A DNA stretch of 6,810 nt from Crocinitomix sp. GTDB taxonomy: Bacteria > Bacteroidota > Bacteroidia > Flavobacteriales_D > Crocinitomicaceae. Of the stretch, positions 1 through 6,810 are shown one piece after another. The DNA lies in the NCBI GenBank assembly GCA_020849935.1, contig JADZFJ010000147.1, positions 1-6,810 on the forward strand, in the 5' to 3' direction. The position numbers and the translations under genes were made by a program. Numbering within the stretch: the first letter of the stretch is position 1; each line of letters opens with the position of its first letter. Under the pieces are notes generated by a model. The model ran no database searches. It saw nothing but the letters and a program-made list of their open reading frames with translations, and was not told the origin of the DNA.

Positions 1-2188
1 AATTAATTGGAATCGATTCTTCTATCAATAAAAACAACCGTACTACAAATGGATCTGAATTCAAGAGTTCAATATAGGCTGGTAAAAAGATGATTAAATC
101 GGGAAAATCATTGACTTCAGGACTCGGGGAAAATAAAGTAGATTCAATCAAAATAATCCCTCTTCTTTCAGTCACCAACCAGTTGATTTGTTGGCAACGC
201 AATTGAAATAATTCATCTTCATAATTCGTCAAGATGTAATCCTTGTACAAAGGTTTAAATCCAAACAAAAGGCTCATTTTCAATTCAAACGTCGAAAAAT
301 TTTGCAAATCAACGGAGGTAATTCGTTCGATTTTATCAATGTATTCGGAGGCAAAAATGAAATCGATATTATTCCGATCGTCATCAAATTCACGAATAGG
401 AATTTCTAGGTGTTTATAATCTGTCGACAAAGGCGATGCCAACATATTACTGTAAGCTTTTGGTCGATTGTAGGCCAATCCAGCGTAATTCTGCAAATAC
501 AAACTTTTAAACACCACCGCATCTACTTCAACAATCCCAACATAATTTGAGCCTAGGATCAATTGATCAATCGTATCTGCTGCCTCACCGTGTCTGGCCA
601 GGAGATGATTCAAAATTTCATTTCTGCGTGAAATATTGACCGCATCTTTGGTCATTAGATTCTTTAACCCGAAGATGTATGAATTATAGGGATCGTCTTG
701 GTAATCTTTCCAACTTTTGGTATCTCTTTCGATAAAGGTTTGCGGTTCTTCACTGAAATCAAAGGTTTTATAATCTTTTAGTAAGCAACGTACATCAGGA
801 ATTTGATAGATGGATTGGTAAAAATAGGTTGGTGAAAATGTCTTAAAAATCGCTGGATATTCTTCGCCTCCGGCAGATAATTTGTCCTTTTTGGCAAAAT
901 AAGTGTGTAAATCGCTTGGTGTACCTGTGGTTGAATTTTTAAACGAAAATAAATTGTGAAGATTCGCCAATTGAGAAAATTGATTTGCCAAAACTTGGTC
1001 AAACAGCGTAAGATAGCCTTTCAATTGATTCGACTGAGCTTTAATCAACGGTGGATCGCTTGGTTTAATCGCATTAGGTCCCACCGCGTAAACATCCGGC
1101 AAGGTATTTTGAATCGAAAAATAGGAATTGATGTCTCTAAACGTTCCATTCGGAATTGGCGATACATGTTGATCCACTTCAGGAGCAAGTTGATCTCTAG
1201 GCTTAAGCTGGCTATTTTTTACATTTTCTGCATCAACTTTTAACAGTTGCCCGTTTGCATAAATGGTCAATTTACCTTCTCTAATCGATTCTTCCCAATC
1301 AAATGTAATTAACTCACTTTCATTCACTTGAATTTGGTCTTTTCGATCATTTGTTGAACCAAAAAACAACCTTGTCACTCCTTTAACTTCAGGAATTGAT
1401 TTAATAACGTTCACTAAATCGTAGCTATTAAACTGATCTTTCTTTTCGCCGAGTGAGGTAGTTTTAATAAATCCATTCGTCAAATAAGGCCCATCAAAAA
1501 CGGTATTAATTTCATCCGTCCAATCCGTCACAGAAGCGTACGAATTGACCTTAACTGTTGGAAAAATAGCTTGTTCGGCCGCAATGGTAATACTCCAAAT
1601 AACTTTGTCTAAATCGTTAGGATGCTTGATATTAATCGTGCCATTCACATTAAATTTAACGCGGTTTAATACCTGAGGAACTAAAAAACGTTGACCTAAA
1701 TTTCGGCTCCGATTTAAGCTATAATTTACTTGATCGCATATTATCTTATGCTCCGTTTCCTCCTTCAATTTTGCTGGCAATTGTAAATAAATTTGATAGG
1801 CGGTATTTGTTGATCCTGTAATTTCAACTTGCCTAATCGACACATTTTGAACCAGTGGAACAGCGTTTAAAATATATTTGCGATAATCATTGATGGTGAT
1901 TGCAGTAGAAGTCAAAATATCTTGCGGAAGAAAAAACTGATTCTCTTGAATTAAATTCCCAGCTTGATTGGTTAAAATATCTGCAATGTCAAAACTCGAA
2001 CAATAGCCTAATTCGGTTAAGGCGTAGCACAATTCTTCCAAAAATGTCACCCCAGGATCAGAAGGATTTAAATTGGTCCAATTACTTCCACTACGCTGTT
2101 GAATATAATTGAGCCCTTTCAATTTTAAGGCCTTATAATTAAGACCAATTGGAAGTTCCCCAGCGACTATGTAGTTTTGATCGATCAT
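1..2188 (-). CDS. Afp12 / gp7-like eCIS baseplate wedge protein (3' end cut by window)
   Basis: This is a large wedge component of the contractile-injection baseplate; by gene order and motifs it is the partner of the gp6-like protein encoded just upstream. The frame is open for 729 codons from ATG 2188 to the left edge with no stop. The start is firm: an in-frame TAA lies five codons upstream, and AAGGCGG sits just before the ATG. Motifs I associate with this family, in order, are DPGVTFLEELCYALTELGY (residues 44-62), ITINDYRKYIL (97-107), FDGPYLTNGF (231-240), IPNGTFRDINSYFSIQ near 344-360, LKGYLTLFDQVLANQFSQL (389-407), RRNEILNHLLARHGE (521-535), LVTERRGIILIE (670-681) and a C-terminal block beginning FLPAYIELLNSDP (701). 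The last blocks normally lie near the end of the family, so most of the protein is visible. No signal peptide or membrane segment is seen, as expected for a part assembled in the cytoplasm. The family call is from memory of motifs, not from a search. Confidence 0.85.
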   Translation of the reverse strand, partial: MIDQNYIVAGELPIGLNYKALKLKGLNYIQQRSGSNWTNLNPSDPGVTFLEELCYALTELGYCSSFDIADILTNQAGNLIQENQFFLPQDILTSTAITINDYRKYILNAVPLVQNVSIRQVEITGSTNTAYQIYLQLPAKLKEETEHKIICDQVNYSLNRSRNLGQRFLVPQVLNRVKFNVNGTINIKHPNDLDKVIWSITIAAEQAIFPTVKVNSYASVTDWTDEINTVFDGPYLTNGFIKTTSLGEKKDQFNSYDLVNVIKSIPEVKGVTRLFFGSTNDRKDQIQVNESELITFDWEESIREGKLTIYANGQLLKVDAENVKNSQLKPRDQLAPEVDQHVSPIPNGTFRDINSYFSIQNTLPDVYAVGPNAIKPSDPPLIKAQSNQLKGYLTLFDQVLANQFSQLANLHNLFSFKNSTTGTPSDLHTYFAKKDKLSAGGEEYPAIFKTFSPTYFYQSIYQIPDVRCLLKDYKTFDFSEEPQTFIERDTKSWKDYQDDPYNSYIFGLKNLMTKDAVNISRRNEILNHLLARHGEAADTIDQLILGSNYVGIVEVDAVVFKSLYLQNYAGLAYNRPKAYSNMLASPLSTDYKHLEIPIREFDDDRNNIDFIFASEYIDKIERITSVDLQNFSTFELKMSLLFGFKPLYKDYILTNYEDELFQLRCQQINWLVTERRGIILIESTLFSPSPEVNDFPDLIIFLPAYIELLNSDPFVVRLFLLIEESIPIN
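2185..2188 (-). other. ATGA overlap: gp6-like stop / gp7-like start
   Basis: The minus strand reads ATGA again: TGA (2187-2185) ends the gp6-like gene and ATG (2188-2186) starts the next wedge gene. AAGGCGG ends one base before the ATG and could act as a closely spaced ribosome binding site. The arrangement should keep the two wedge partners at a matched ratio. Confidence 0.85.
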
Positions 2189-5100
2189 ACCGCCTTTTTA
2201 TAAGTTAATGCTTGAACCGTAGATGGTACCAACAAAAGTGAACCTTTCTCTGCCCGAATATGTGTAGGTTTTTGGTGAGTTGAACTTGGTGAAGGATCGG
2301 ACGAATGTGAACAGAAAAATGAAATGTTTTCTACCCCACTCACCTCGTCAAATCCTGTTAAAAAAGCCGCAACTTCCGAATCGGTGACACCTGAATCAAT
2401 GTGGATTTGATCCTGATTAGTGGTAATCCAAGGAGAAAGGAATACTTTTAAAGCTTGTGTAATTCGCATCGAAACTCCGTTAATATCAAATTCTGGTTGG
2501 ATATAAACGGTTGCGTAAACTTTTAGGTAGTGAATTTCAAAGTTCTTAATTTCAAGGCGATGAATCGCTGATTCTTCTCTCAAACTCGATGAAATTTGAT
2601 CCAATTCACAATCGCTTACCCTTGGTAAAAATGCGTTTGATGCATATTCATTGCTTACTTTTTTCACCAACGAAATATTCACCATTCGATTGGCGCGATC
2701 GTGTGTCACTTTTGAATAAAATATCGTGTCAAAATTTTGTCGAATAATTCGGTTAAAATCATTTGCTGTCAAAGGTCGATTTTTGATTTTTAACTGATTC
2801 GCCACGCGCATATTCATCGAAAGATCTGTCTCACTGCTTTTTCCACCAAAAGATGCAAACGGTTGAATGATGGTAGCGAGTTCAGGAATTGCCACCATTG
2901 GTGCCGAAATTTGATTGGCGGCCAATTGAGGCAATCCGACCGTATTCGCTAAAGATGCCTCTGATCGCTCAACCTGAATTCCATTCGTTTTTACCAAAGA
3001 TATTTTCCCAATTAATTCGGGATTTCCCTTAAGCGTTAAGGCAAACCAATTAGAATTACTTGGCATTAGAAAATGAGGTTCATCAATATCTGCGGAGACC
3101 TCGAAAGTGATGATTCCTGAACATTTTAAATTATTGGTTTGATCATTTAAAACGATTAGATTTTGCCAACCAAACTGGTTCAAGTAAAAGTACGATAGAT
3201 GAACTTTTTCTGCTCTGCTAGAATGCGCCGATTGATTTACCTCAAAAAGAACACTTAATTGACTTCCAGAAATTAACTTGGTTACCTCCAAAAATAAAAC
3301 GGCATCATATTTCAAACTTGGATACATTGAAACGAAAAACGGTTGTTGCGTTAACCCACAAATTGGAAATCCGATTGTATTCGAGTAGTTTGAACTATCT
3401 TGAGAGGCATCAAAAACCAAATAGTTTTCAAAAATGGAATAATGATAGCATTGCAACGGTTTTTGTTGATTTGAGTAATCGAGTGCATAGGTATCTGAGG
3501 CCATATAACTCGCCGTAATTCCACTGATCATTGGCGCAAACGGAACATTTGGTGCAGGAATCAAAACGGTTTTTGGCTTCACTGGCGTTTGTCCTGTGGG
3601 CAATGCATGTGTCACATTTGGTGTTGCATTTACCGGGGCAGGTGTAGTACCAGTTGGTGCAAGTGTTGAGTTGGTAGGAGCAGCCGCTAAATTAGATGGT
3701 AGAGGACTTATTTTTGGTACCGCTGGTTCAAATAAAGTGGTCGATTTTGGTTTAAAGAGTAAATCTGCATTCACCAAAGCTACCTGTGCCACAATTTTTG
3801 GGTAAAGATCATTCCCAAAAGCATATTGAGGCGATGCTAAATTCATTTTAAGATACCCAGAAATCGTATTTTCGGAGTAAACAAGTGGTTTATTTTGAAT
3901 GGAAACATCGTACAAAAATGGCGGCGCTCCTGTTTGATTCGAATTGTAAACAAACACAGAGGTGGATGACAACTCGGTCAAAGCTGTGGCTGGATTAGCA
4001 TTTTCAATTGGAACTTTTACGGTAGTAAACATTTCGATGGCATCTGAACCAATTTGATCTGGATTATTGGGCGGTGTGCAAACAATTTGTTGCTCATTCA
4101 CCACACAATTTCCTTGGCGCGAAAGTGGGAAATCATTCCATTGATAGTGAGATAAAAGGTCAAAGGTGACCTTAAATGCGGCATTGTCAAAATGTAATTC
4201 TAGAGGAATTTGTATGTTCTCCTGTTTTTTACCAAAGAATGATCGAACTTTAGTTAACGTTCGACTAAAAATGCCTGGCAAGGGATCTCCCGGTTCAATT
4301 TTTCCTTGCAAATATGCGTTGTAAATGTAATAGTAGGTTGCAAAATCTTTCGGTAGATTGGCCCAATTGACATTGATCGTGAAAAATGTGACCGGTTTAC
4401 TAAAGATTTCTGAGTTACCGAGGTAAAAAATCGCATTTTCTGGCACAACAGGTCCAAATGGTTGAAATGGTTTTGAAGCATCTAAACTGCCATTGGCATT
4501 ACCTAATGAAAACGTTCGTAGATTTTCAACTAAAACATCAATTTTAAGCGAATTAATGATGGGAGGTTCTGCCAATGAATCAAATGCATTAAATATTATT
4601 TTAAACAACGGCCATTCAGCAGTATAACCATCAGGGTTTGTGATAAAATTTTCGATACTTGGATCCGTAGGTAAAAGAACAAACGTAAGTACCCAGGTCC
4701 CACCAACTGGCGCTATTTGAGGATTTGTTTGTTTGCCTTCTAACGAAAACCAGGCGGTTTGTGTACTCAAATAAAATTGGATATTTGTTGGATCCAAATC
4801 ACCAAAATTATTGGGAGATTCAAAGGTAAAAGTAATTGTACGTTGACCTTCTAACAAATAAAGCAAAGGACTTGCAAAACTAATTCCTAACGATTTAATT
4901 TGTTGATTTTCAGAAGAAAAATTCCCAAAAGCATTCCAACCAACCACCGATCCATTTTCATCCATTTTCACTTGATCTACGTCGTTCTGTTGATTAAAAC
5001 CAAGAATTTGCACTTTTTTTATAGGACTCACTAGGTTTTCTGATGGTGTAGCATTTGGTGTTGTGGACGAAATATTAGCAAAATCAATTGGGAGAAAAAC

Positions 5101-6210
5101 CTCCAAATCCAGCGCCTTTTTGACGATTAAGGTGTACGCCGTTTTAATTTGAGCAGGATTTAATAATTGATCTTGCGTCGTTTCAAATATAATCGGTTGT
5201 TTATCCGCATCTAAACCTGCATTAAATTCGGTGCCTGACAATAGTTTAAACACCCGATTTTGTTTGGCTAAATCGCCGCATAAGTAGACTTTATCGGCTT
5301 GCGAACCTAGTTTCGTTTGTTTTAAGATGTCTTGGTAATAAAAATTTAAATGTTTCGCAGACAATCCATTTAAATCGTCTTGGTTCGATTTCAACAAATC
5401 AAAAAAGGTGCGAATTAAAAGGGTATCAGGATACGAAGTTGGTGCTACCGACAAGGTTTTATATTCTTCCGATGCCTTTTCAACCAAGATTTGAAAGAAA
5501 CCAAATACTGCATTTCCTGTGTTTTTTAGGGCGGTGAATAATTCCAAGACATTATTCTTGTCAATTGGGTATTGAATCCCTAGAATTTCCCAAAAAGTTC
5601 GTTGATCAGTTGACGAAGTCCACAATTTGGCCGTGTAGGTTTTGTGATAATTTTCATCGATCCAATTAATTCCATAAAATTTAATCGATTTGTTTAAATC
5701 GTTATAAAGTTCCTTAATCGCCCAATAAATAGCTGCATATTTGGTGCGAATCATTTGTTGAAAATAAACCTTCAAGCCATACTCTTGTTCGGAATTTTCC
5801 ATGAAATACGACCATTTGTGCATTTTGGCAAATACTTCAAAAATTTGCTGAAAAATTGGATTCAACATTTCCACTGAATTGGCTTGCGGGGGCATTATGG
5901 TGGATATTGTTTCTGACGATGGTTCGATAATTTTTGTGGTCGCAATTGAATTGGTGGTAATAAACAAACGAATCTTACTCTTCACATCAATGGAAGAAAT
6001 ATGCGCTGTTAAAAAAACAGGATCCTTTAAAAGAAATGGCTGCCAATCCCCTTCTTTTTCATTGTTTTTATTGTAAAAATTGATCAATTTAGCAAAACGT
6101 GTCATAAAATCAATCCAATCCACATCCGTTCTTGCATCTACCAGCTGTACTGGAAAATTCAAGTTTGTGTTGATTGAATCAAGGACGCTATCTAAATTTA
6201 CATTACTCAT
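2185..6210 (-). CDS. gp6 / baseplate J-like eCIS wedge protein (Afp11-like), 1341 aa
   Basis: This is a very large baseplate wedge protein, expected to join the gp7-like partner in a ring around the spike hub. The N-terminal region has DWIDFMTRFAKLINFYN (31-47) and GDWQPF (54-59). It is followed by KHLNFYYQDIL (286-296) and GTEF / AGLDAD (326-336). The middle has ISFASPLLYLLEGQRTITF (442-460), KPFQPFG (580-586) and NWANLPKDFATYY (615-627), then FGWQNLIVLNDQ and SGIITFEV (1013-1038). The C-terminal part looks J-like: RPLTANDFNRIIRQNF (1145-1160), then FLSPW (1257-1261), and it ends in a tail with EKGSLLLVPS. These blocks match my recollection of large Bacteroidota eCIS baseplate proteins. The ATG at 6210 is well supported, because an in-frame TGA lies nine codons upstream with no other ATG between. 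It overlaps both neighbours by four bases. Oddities are a Pro/Thr/Ala-rich linker (829-890) and a CX8C pair (702, 711). No signal peptide or membrane helix is evident. Assignment to gp6 rather than another wedge subunit rests on the C-terminal motifs and gene order. Confidence 0.87.
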   Translation of the reverse strand: MSNVNLDSVLDSINTNLNFPVQLVDARTDVDWIDFMTRFAKLINFYNKNNEKEGDWQPFLLKDPVFLTAHISSIDVKSKIRLFITTNSIATTKIIEPSSETISTIMPPQANSVEMLNPIFQQIFEVFAKMHKWSYFMENSEQEYGLKVYFQQMIRTKYAAIYWAIKELYNDLNKSIKFYGINWIDENYHKTYTAKLWTSSTDQRTFWEILGIQYPIDKNNVLELFTALKNTGNAVFGFFQILVEKASEEYKTLSVAPTSYPDTLLIRTFFDLLKSNQDDLNGLSAKHLNFYYQDILKQTKLGSQADKVYLCGDLAKQNRVFKLLSGTEFNAGLDADKQPIIFETTQDQLLNPAQIKTAYTLIVKKALDLEVFLPIDFANISSTTPNATPSENLVSPIKKVQILGFNQQNDVDQVKMDENGSVVGWNAFGNFSSENQQIKSLGISFASPLLYLLEGQRTITFTFESPNNFGDLDPTNIQFYLSTQTAWFSLEGKQTNPQIAPVGGTWVLTFVLLPTDPSIENFITNPDGYTAEWPLFKIIFNAFDSLAEPPIINSLKIDVLVENLRTFSLGNANGSLDASKPFQPFGPVVPENAIFYLGNSEIFSKPVTFFTINVNWANLPKDFATYYYIYNAYLQGKIEPGDPLPGIFSRTLTKVRSFFGKKQENIQIPLELHFDNAAFKVTFDLLSHYQWNDFPLSRQGNCVVNEQQIVCTPPNNPDQIGSDAIEMFTTVKVPIENANPATALTELSSTSVFVYNSNQTGAPPFLYDVSIQNKPLVYSENTISGYLKMNLASPQYAFGNDLYPKIVAQVALVNADLLFKPKSTTLFEPAVPKISPLPSNLAAAPTNSTLAPTGTTPAPVNATPNVTHALPTGQTPVKPKTVLIPAPNVPFAPMISGITASYMASDTYALDYSNQQKPLQCYHYSIFENYLVFDASQDSSNYSNTIGFPICGLTQQPFFVSMYPSLKYDAVLFLEVTKLISGSQLSVLFEVNQSAHSSRAEKVHLSYFYLNQFGWQNLIVLNDQTNNLKCSGIITFEVSADIDEPHFLMPSNSNWFALTLKGNPELIGKISLVKTNGIQVERSEASLANTVGLPQLAANQISAPMVAIPELATIIQPFASFGGKSSETDLSMNMRVANQLKIKNRPLTANDFNRIIRQNFDTIFYSKVTHDRANRMVNISLVKKVSNEYASNAFLPRVSDCELDQISSSLREESAIHRLEIKNFEIHYLKVYATVYIQPEFDINGVSMRITQALKVFLSPWITTNQDQIHIDSGVTDSEVAAFLTGFDEVSGVENISFFCSHSSDPSPSSTHQKPTHIRAEKGSLLLVPSTVQALTYKKAV
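3541..3726 (-). other. Pro/Thr/Ala-rich low-complexity linker within the gp6-like protein
   Basis: These bases encode residues 829-890 of the large wedge protein. Of 62 residues, 15 are Pro, 10 Thr and 9 Ala. There is no Asp, Glu or aromatic residue, so the stretch is almost certainly extended and unstructured. It sits between a segment with FGNDLYPKIVAQ upstream and one with VPFAPMISGITASYMAS downstream; I recall both flanks as conserved in the family and usually closer together. I infer an inserted flexible linker between two domains. The local codons are richer in G+C than the rest of the gene. Confidence 0.75.
6207..6210 (-). other. ATGA overlap: gp25-like stop / gp6-like start
   Basis: The minus strand reads ATGA, so the TGA stop of the gp25-like gene shares bases with the ATG of the 1341-codon wedge gene. 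AAGGA lies about 20 bases upstream, too far for a normal ribosome binding site, so termination-reinitiation is the likely mode of translation. Confidence 0.85.
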
Positions 6211-6647
6211 TGGATCGATGACAAATTGGTTCCTTCATTTACCGAAAAAGGGTAGACATAATTGTGCCGTGTATTTGTTTGATTATTTGTGTAATTAATT
6301 GATATTAAAACCAATCCTATTTGCTCGTTTGAAAATTCAACGAAAATGCTATTCACTGTTATTCGTGGCTCGTGATTTAATAAGGTGAAGTGAACCGTTT
6401 GTTTAATTTGACCTTTTAATGCTTCGTCTAACTTTTGAAAAAAATACTGCTGTAAACCCGAGCCATAATTAGGATTCATACAGCGAGATTCTTTTTGCGT
6501 ACTCAATAATAATCGAATCGATTCATTGATGTTTTTTTCATACTCACTGGTATCTAATTGATAATTCCCCACAGAAAATGTGACGGGAAATGCCCAACCA
6601 GAACCTAAAAAATGGTCTTTACGATATTTATCCAACGCACTAGCCAC
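6207..6647 (-). CDS. gp25-like (GPW/gp25 family) baseplate wedge / sheath initiator protein
   Basis: This 146-residue protein belongs to the gp25 / TssE / Afp9 group, which links the baseplate wedge to the first ring of sheath subunits and so couples hub release to contraction. Visible family features are FLGSGWAFP near the N-terminus (13-21), a helix with NESIRLLLSTQ (41-51), the turn RCMNPNYGSGL (55-65), and the signature EPR (93-95) followed by ITVNSIFVEF. The length is typical for the family. Despite the historical 'lysozyme-like' label, members act as structural parts and no enzymatic role is implied. The start is taken as GTG at 6647, because an in-frame TGA lies two codons upstream and there is no ATG before Met57, inside the conserved domain. 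TTG at codon 5 is a possible alternative. The 5' end overlaps the PAAR gene by eight bases, and the stop overlaps the gp6-like start as ATGA. Confidence 0.93.
   Translation of the reverse strand: MASALDKYRKDHFLGSGWAFPVTFSVGNYQLDTSEYEKNINESIRLLLSTQKESRCMNPNYGSGLQQYFFQKLDEALKGQIKQTVHFTLLNHEPRITVNSIFVEFSNEQIGLVLISINYTNNQTNTRHNYVYPFSVNEGTNLSSIQ
6640..6647 (-). other. 8-base PAAR/gp25 gene overlap with GTG start
   Basis: The minus strand reads GTGGCTAG here. GTG (6647-6645) opens the gp25-like gene and TAG (6642-6640) closes the PAAR gene in another frame. A ribosome finishing the PAAR protein is already at the next start, which suggests coupled translation. No good Shine-Dalgarno sequence lies at the right distance; AGGGG is about 20 bases upstream. 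Confidence 0.8.
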
Positions 6648-6810
6648 CGATCATTACATTAAAAGCCCCTAAAACAATCGAACCACCATGCGCTGTTGAG
6701 TCTCCCAATCGCGCCGCTGGCATTCCACCAATCATCACCGTCGCAGATCCTTTGATAATTGAATCTGGTGGTCCCACACACACCAACATATCGCCCAATT
6801 TTGCCGCTGG
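6640..6810 (-). CDS. PAAR-repeat spike-tip protein (5' part outside window)
   Basis: The last 56 codons and the TAG stop are present. Two PAAR-type repeats can be read: PAAKLGDMLVCVGPPD (visible residues 1-16) leading to ATVMIGG, then PAARLGDSTAHGGSIVLG (31-48) ending NVMIGG. PAAR proteins fold into a small cone that sits on the tip of the VgrG-like spike, often with a metal ion, and sharpens it for membrane puncture. Cys11 and His41 of the visible part are at positions I recall as conserved in the eCIS/T6SS form and may bind metal. The missing N-terminal part would carry at least one further repeat, giving roughly 95-105 residues if typical. The position directly before the gp25 gene fits the eCIS order. 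Confidence 0.92.
   Translation of the reverse strand, partial: PAAKLGDMLVCVGPPDSIIKGSATVMIGGMPAARLGDSTAHGGSIVLGAFNVMIGG

Noticed and set aside
956..1243. Plus-strand 95-codon open frame, and a 74-codon minus-strand frame at 778-1002
   Set aside because: Both lie within the gp7-like gene in other frames. They show biased, Ile/Arg- or Phe-rich composition and no motif, so they are shadows.
3596..3805. Plus-strand open frame coding a Gly/Ala/Val-rich 69-residue peptide
   Set aside because: It is the antisense reading of the Pro/Thr/Ala-rich linker, whose codons give Gly, Ala and Val on the other strand. It lies inside a strongly supported gene and has no recognisable domain.
4254..4481. Out-of-frame minus-strand open frame of 75 codons
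   Set aside because: It sits inside the conserved middle of the gp6-like gene. The true frame there carries clear family motifs.
4951..4970. Perfect tandem duplication of the 10-mer TCCATTTTCA, possible phase-variation site
   Set aside because: There are only two copies, the frame is intact, and the encoded KMDENG turn looks ordinary. Two units are unlikely to slip at a useful rate.
5014..5020. Run of seven T on the plus strand (poly-A in the gene), possible slippage or terminator tail
   Set aside because: It has no adjoining hairpin, the reading frame is unbroken, and runs of this length are expected in AT-rich genes.
2185..6647. Alternative reading as T6SS TssE/TssF genes or phage gp25/gp6
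   Set aside because: The 1341-residue size, the specific motif blocks and the large gp7-like partner fit eCIS better. It is not fully excluded without the flanks.

Overview
The window is one uninterrupted block of coding sequence read on the minus strand. It holds four overlapping genes, two of them cut by the window edges. All four look like baseplate or spike parts of a contractile injection machine, most likely an extracellular contractile injection system (eCIS; the Afp / PVC / MAC / AlgoCIS family) rather than a type VI secretion system or a phage. In transcription order they are: the 3' part of a PAAR-repeat spike-tip gene (right edge to 6640), a complete gp25-like sheath-initiator/wedge gene (6647 to 6207), a very large gp6 / baseplate-J-like wedge gene of 1341 codons (6210 to 2185), and the first 729 codons of a second large wedge gene of the Afp12 / gp7-like type (2188 to the left edge). 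The order PAAR, gp25, gp6-like, gp7-like is the usual eCIS baseplate order.

The host is probably a member of the Bacteroidota. The DNA is AT-rich (well under 40% G+C by eye), Shine-Dalgarno sequences are weak or absent, and the large wedge proteins carry motifs I associate with Bacteroidota eCIS loci. Species cannot be told from this window.

There is no intergenic DNA. The genes overlap by 8, 4 and 4 bases, the last two being ATGA stop/start overlaps, so the baseplate parts are probably made from one polycistronic mRNA with translational coupling. I see no promoter, terminator, RNA gene, mobile element, CRISPR array or cargo/toxin gene. Sheath, tube, VgrG-like hub, LysM, tape-measure, ATPase, fibre and effector genes would lie outside the window.

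As a working model, the PAAR protein caps the spike, the gp25-like protein joins the wedges to the first sheath ring, and the two large proteins form the wedge that clamps the hub and triggers contraction. The most unusual local feature is a Pro/Thr/Ala-rich low-complexity linker of about 60 residues inside the gp6-like protein. No undescribed system can be demonstrated here; the machine itself is a known class, in a fairly divergent form.
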